A stretch of 6,064 bases of DNA from Candidatus Kuenenbacteria bacterium CG10_big_fil_rev_8_21_14_0_10_36_11 (lineage in GTDB: Bacteria > Patescibacteriota > Patescibacteriia > UBA2196). The notes beneath the pieces are model-generated. The model was not told where the DNA came from, did not search any database, and worked only from the letters and a program-made list of their open reading frames with translations. Each line of letters begins with the position of its first letter. The stretch's first letter is position 1. Made by a program: the position numbers and the translations under genes. The stretch is from NCBI GenBank assembly GCA_002778535.1, contig PFBP01000026.1, positions 841-6,904 of the forward strand, read 5' to 3'. Of this stretch, positions 4,235 through 6,064 are shown in pieces.

Positions 4235-5962
4235 ATGTCTTTTAAAGAACTTCTTAAACTGATTTGGCAATATCTGCGGCCACAAAAAAGAATGGTCTAT
4301 TTTTGTATTTTTTTAGCCACGCTGGCCGCTGTTATTTCAGCTATCATTCCAATTATTTATGGACGGCTCGTTGACACAGCTGTTAATCAAAATCCTGATT
4401 TAAAAATGATCGCGCTCACATTATTTGTTTGGTTTGTTTTTGTTTTAATCGCTAATTGGATCAGCAGATTTAATGATTTTAAAGGCAGCCGGCTTGGCAA
4501 TGAAGTTTTTCAGTCCTTCACAACTGATATTTATTATCATTATCTGCAGCTGCCGTTAAGTTTTTATAAAGATAAAAAATCAGGCGAGCAGATGAACAAA
4601 GTCAGCCGGGCAGCTAATTTTATCTGGGACATTACCGAGAGTTTAACTTTTTATCTCCTGCCTAGTTTTTTAACCGCGCTTGTGGCAATTATTTTAATGT
4701 TTATGACAGAATGGCGTCTGACTGCGGTGATTATATTGATTTTATTTTTTTACACTTTAATATCCGTGATAAAAAATAAGCCGATTTTGGAAGCGGAAAA
4801 AAAGAGCAATAAATTATGGGAGCTGGCCTGGGGACATATTTATGACAGCGTCCATAATATCCAGCTTGTCAAAGCGCATATTAAAGAAAATGAAGAGCGG
4901 CTTAACGCGGAAAATTTCTTAAACAGAGTCAGGCATAAAATGACAGATTTTTTCTGGGGCCACCGACGGCTTTCGGCCTGGCGCAATAATATCCAGGGTT
5001 TGGGTTTTATTATAGTTTTTGCTCTGGCCCTTTATTTTTTAATTCAAAAACAAATCACGGCTGGTGTATTGGTTTCTTTTGTTGGTTATGTGAATTTGGT
5101 TTTCCGTCCCTTTAATCAGTTGACTGATCATTACCGCCAGCTGCAGCGCGGCATGATAACAATCGGCCGGGCAGTAAAATTGTTTGATATTGAAAAAGAA
5201 TTATACGGCCATGGCAAAAAATTAAAAAACATTAAAGGCAGAATTGAATTTAAAAAGGTCAGCTTTGCCTATGATGATAAATACAAAAAAGTATTGAAAA
5301 ATATAAATTTTAGAGCCGAGCCAGGGGAGACCATCGCGCTGGTCGGCGAATCAGGCGCTGGCAAAACCACTTTGGTCGGCTTGCTTTCCCGCAATTATGA
5401 ATTAAAAAGCGGTCAGATTTTATTAGACGGCCATAATATCAATGAATTAGAATTGACTTCTTTGCGGGAAAAAATAGCCATTGTGCCCCAGGAAATTTCT
5501 CTTTTTAATAACACTATAAAAAAGAATTTGGTTTATGCTAAAAAAAGAGCAGGAGAAAAAGAAATTATTAAAGCCTTGAAAGCGGCCAATGCCTGGGATT
5601 TTGTCAGCAAGTTTCCGAAAAAAATCAACCAGAAAGTGGGGGAGCGGGGCATTAAACTTTCCACTGGCCAAAAACAAAGAATCGCCATTGCGCGGGCAAT
5701 TTTACGCGATCCGAAAATTTTGATTCTGGACGAAGCCACTTCTTCATTGGATTCTATTTCAGAAAAGTTGGTCCAGGAGGCGCTGAAAAATTTGATTTTA
5801 AGCCGTACCACTTTTATTATCGCCCATCGGCTCTCCACTATTTTGCAAGCTGATAAAATTTTGGTTTTTGATAAAGGAGAATTAGTAGAACAAGGCCGGC
5901 ATGATGAGCTGATCAAAAATCAAGGAGTTTATTGGCGGCTGTATCAAAAACAGAAGTTTTAA
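4235..5962 (+). CDS. ABC exporter half-transporter (fused membrane and ATPase domains)
   Basis: This is a complete type I ABC exporter half (575 aa, the usual length), expected to work as a dimer in the cytoplasmic membrane and drive substrate export with ATP. Residues about 20-290 hold hydrophobic segments consistent with six membrane helices (near 20-42, 58-76, 136-157, 160-180, 252-270 and 275-292). The ATPase domain runs from about 336: A-loop Tyr346, Walker A GESGAGKTT (371-379), Q-loop Gln419, signature LSTGQ (475-479), Walker B ILILDE (495-500), D-loop SSLD (503-506) and H-loop His531. All catalytic residues are present. The signature has Thr in place of the usual first Gly of LSGGQ. 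The substrate cannot be told; relatives are annotated as lipid or multidrug exporters (MsbA/MdlB-like). The start is the first codon of the hydrophobic N-terminal region and lies just beyond a -10 box, with no Shine-Dalgarno sequence. No partner half-transporter is adjacent, which favours a homodimer. Confidence 0.95.
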   Translation: MSFKELLKLIWQYLRPQKRMVYFCIFLATLAAVISAIIPIIYGRLVDTAVNQNPDLKMIALTLFVWFVFVLIANWISRFNDFKGSRLGNEVFQSFTTDIYYHYLQLPLSFYKDKKSGEQMNKVSRAANFIWDITESLTFYLLPSFLTALVAIILMFMTEWRLTAVIILILFFYTLISVIKNKPILEAEKKSNKLWELAWGHIYDSVHNIQLVKAHIKENEERLNAENFLNRVRHKMTDFFWGHRRLSAWRNNIQGLGFIIVFALALYFLIQKQITAGVLVSFVGYVNLVFRPFNQLTDHYRQLQRGMITIGRAVKLFDIEKELYGHGKKLKNIKGRIEFKKVSFAYDDKYKKVLKNINFRAEPGETIALVGESGAGKTTLVGLLSRNYELKSGQILLDGHNINELELTSLREKIAIVPQEISLFNNTIKKNLVYAKKRAGEKEIIKALKAANAWDFVSKFPKKINQKVGERGIKLSTGQKQRIAIARAILRDPKILILDEATSSLDSISEKLVQEALKNLILSRTTFIIAHRLSTILQADKILVFDKGELVEQGRHDELIKNQGVYWRLYQKQKF

Positions 5963-6010
5963 AGATTTTTTAAATTGCTGCTGACTTTTGACTATTATTT
6001 AAGGGTCTTG

Positions 6011-6038
6011 TCTAGCAAATTCATGATATAATGCTAGA
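6011..6038 (+). promoter_or_regulatory. Extended -10 promoter enclosed by an inverted repeat
   Basis: TGATATAAT (6024-6032) is a perfect extended -10 element; the -35 region is poor. Perfect 7-bp arms TCTAGCA (6011-6017) and TGCTAGA (6032-6038) are 21 bp apart start to start, about two helical turns, and enclose the -10 box. Transcription should begin near the ATG at 6040. A dimeric repressor bound here would block RNA polymerase. Confidence 0.6.
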
Positions 6039-6039
6039 T

Positions 6040-6064
6040 ATGCTCATTAAATATAGCCAATTAA
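6040..6064 (+). CDS. Start of a further gene (partial, first 8 codons)
   Basis: An ATG at 6040 lies 7 bp past the extended -10 box and opens a frame reading MLIKYSQL to the window edge. No ribosome binding site precedes it, as for the ABC gene, so the mRNA would be leaderless. The opening resembles the N-terminus of small PRC-barrel domain proteins, but eight residues are far too few to assign a family. The call rests mainly on the promoter position. Confidence 0.4.

Noticed and set aside
5447..5916. Minus-strand open frames opposite the ABC ATPase domain
   Set aside because: They are antisense to highly conserved ATPase motifs and have no supporting signals.
5963..6010. Terminator after the ABC gene
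   Set aside because: There is a T-run but no convincing stem before it.

Overview
The window looks like part of a Patescibacteria (CPR) genome, but this is an inference. The supporting signs are the AT-rich intergenic DNA, the style of the ABC exporter, apparently leaderless starts at two genes, and a recombinase fragment of the kind common in those genomes. TGA serves as a stop in at least two genes: one is followed at once by a terminator, and the other follows a canonical C-terminus. This argues for the standard bacterial code, not the Gracilibacteria/SR1 code.

Left part (1-2516), all on the minus strand. In transcription order it holds a small zinc-ribbon protein (2516-2097), an unrecognised 285-residue protein with a low-complexity Ala/Lys/Pro tail (2013-1156), a small basic helical protein (966-646), tRNA-Ser(GGA) with encoded CCA (525-435), and a serine site-specific recombinase that runs off the left edge. 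The recombinase lacks its N-terminal catalytic-serine region, and its homology starts only about 45 bp beyond the tRNA 3' end. The 285- and 106-residue genes each have a convincing intrinsic terminator, and the 106-residue gene has a consensus sigma-70 type promoter, so they look like separate transcription units.

Middle (2517-4200). A divergent intergenic region carries an inverted repeat that contains back-to-back TTGACA boxes. To its right is a secreted 441-residue protein. It has a signal peptide, what looks like a degenerate subtilase fold, a beta-sandwich domain, and a C-terminal type IX secretion (Por) sorting domain. Such domains are typical of Bacteroidota, Ignavibacteriota and relatives, and are out of place beside CPR-like genes. 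The gene is followed by a 12-bp hairpin and then a terminator-like hairpin.

Right part (4195-6064). A complete ABC exporter half-transporter (575 residues) is followed by the first codons of another gene. Both have a -10 box so close to the ATG that leaderless mRNAs are likely. The second promoter lies inside a perfect inverted repeat.

No obvious multi-gene system (defence, toxin-antitoxin, CRISPR or biosynthetic) is visible. The best leads are the orphan T9SS-tagged pseudo-subtilase, the truncated recombinase at the tRNA, the unrecognised 285-residue gene, and the symmetric promoter elements.
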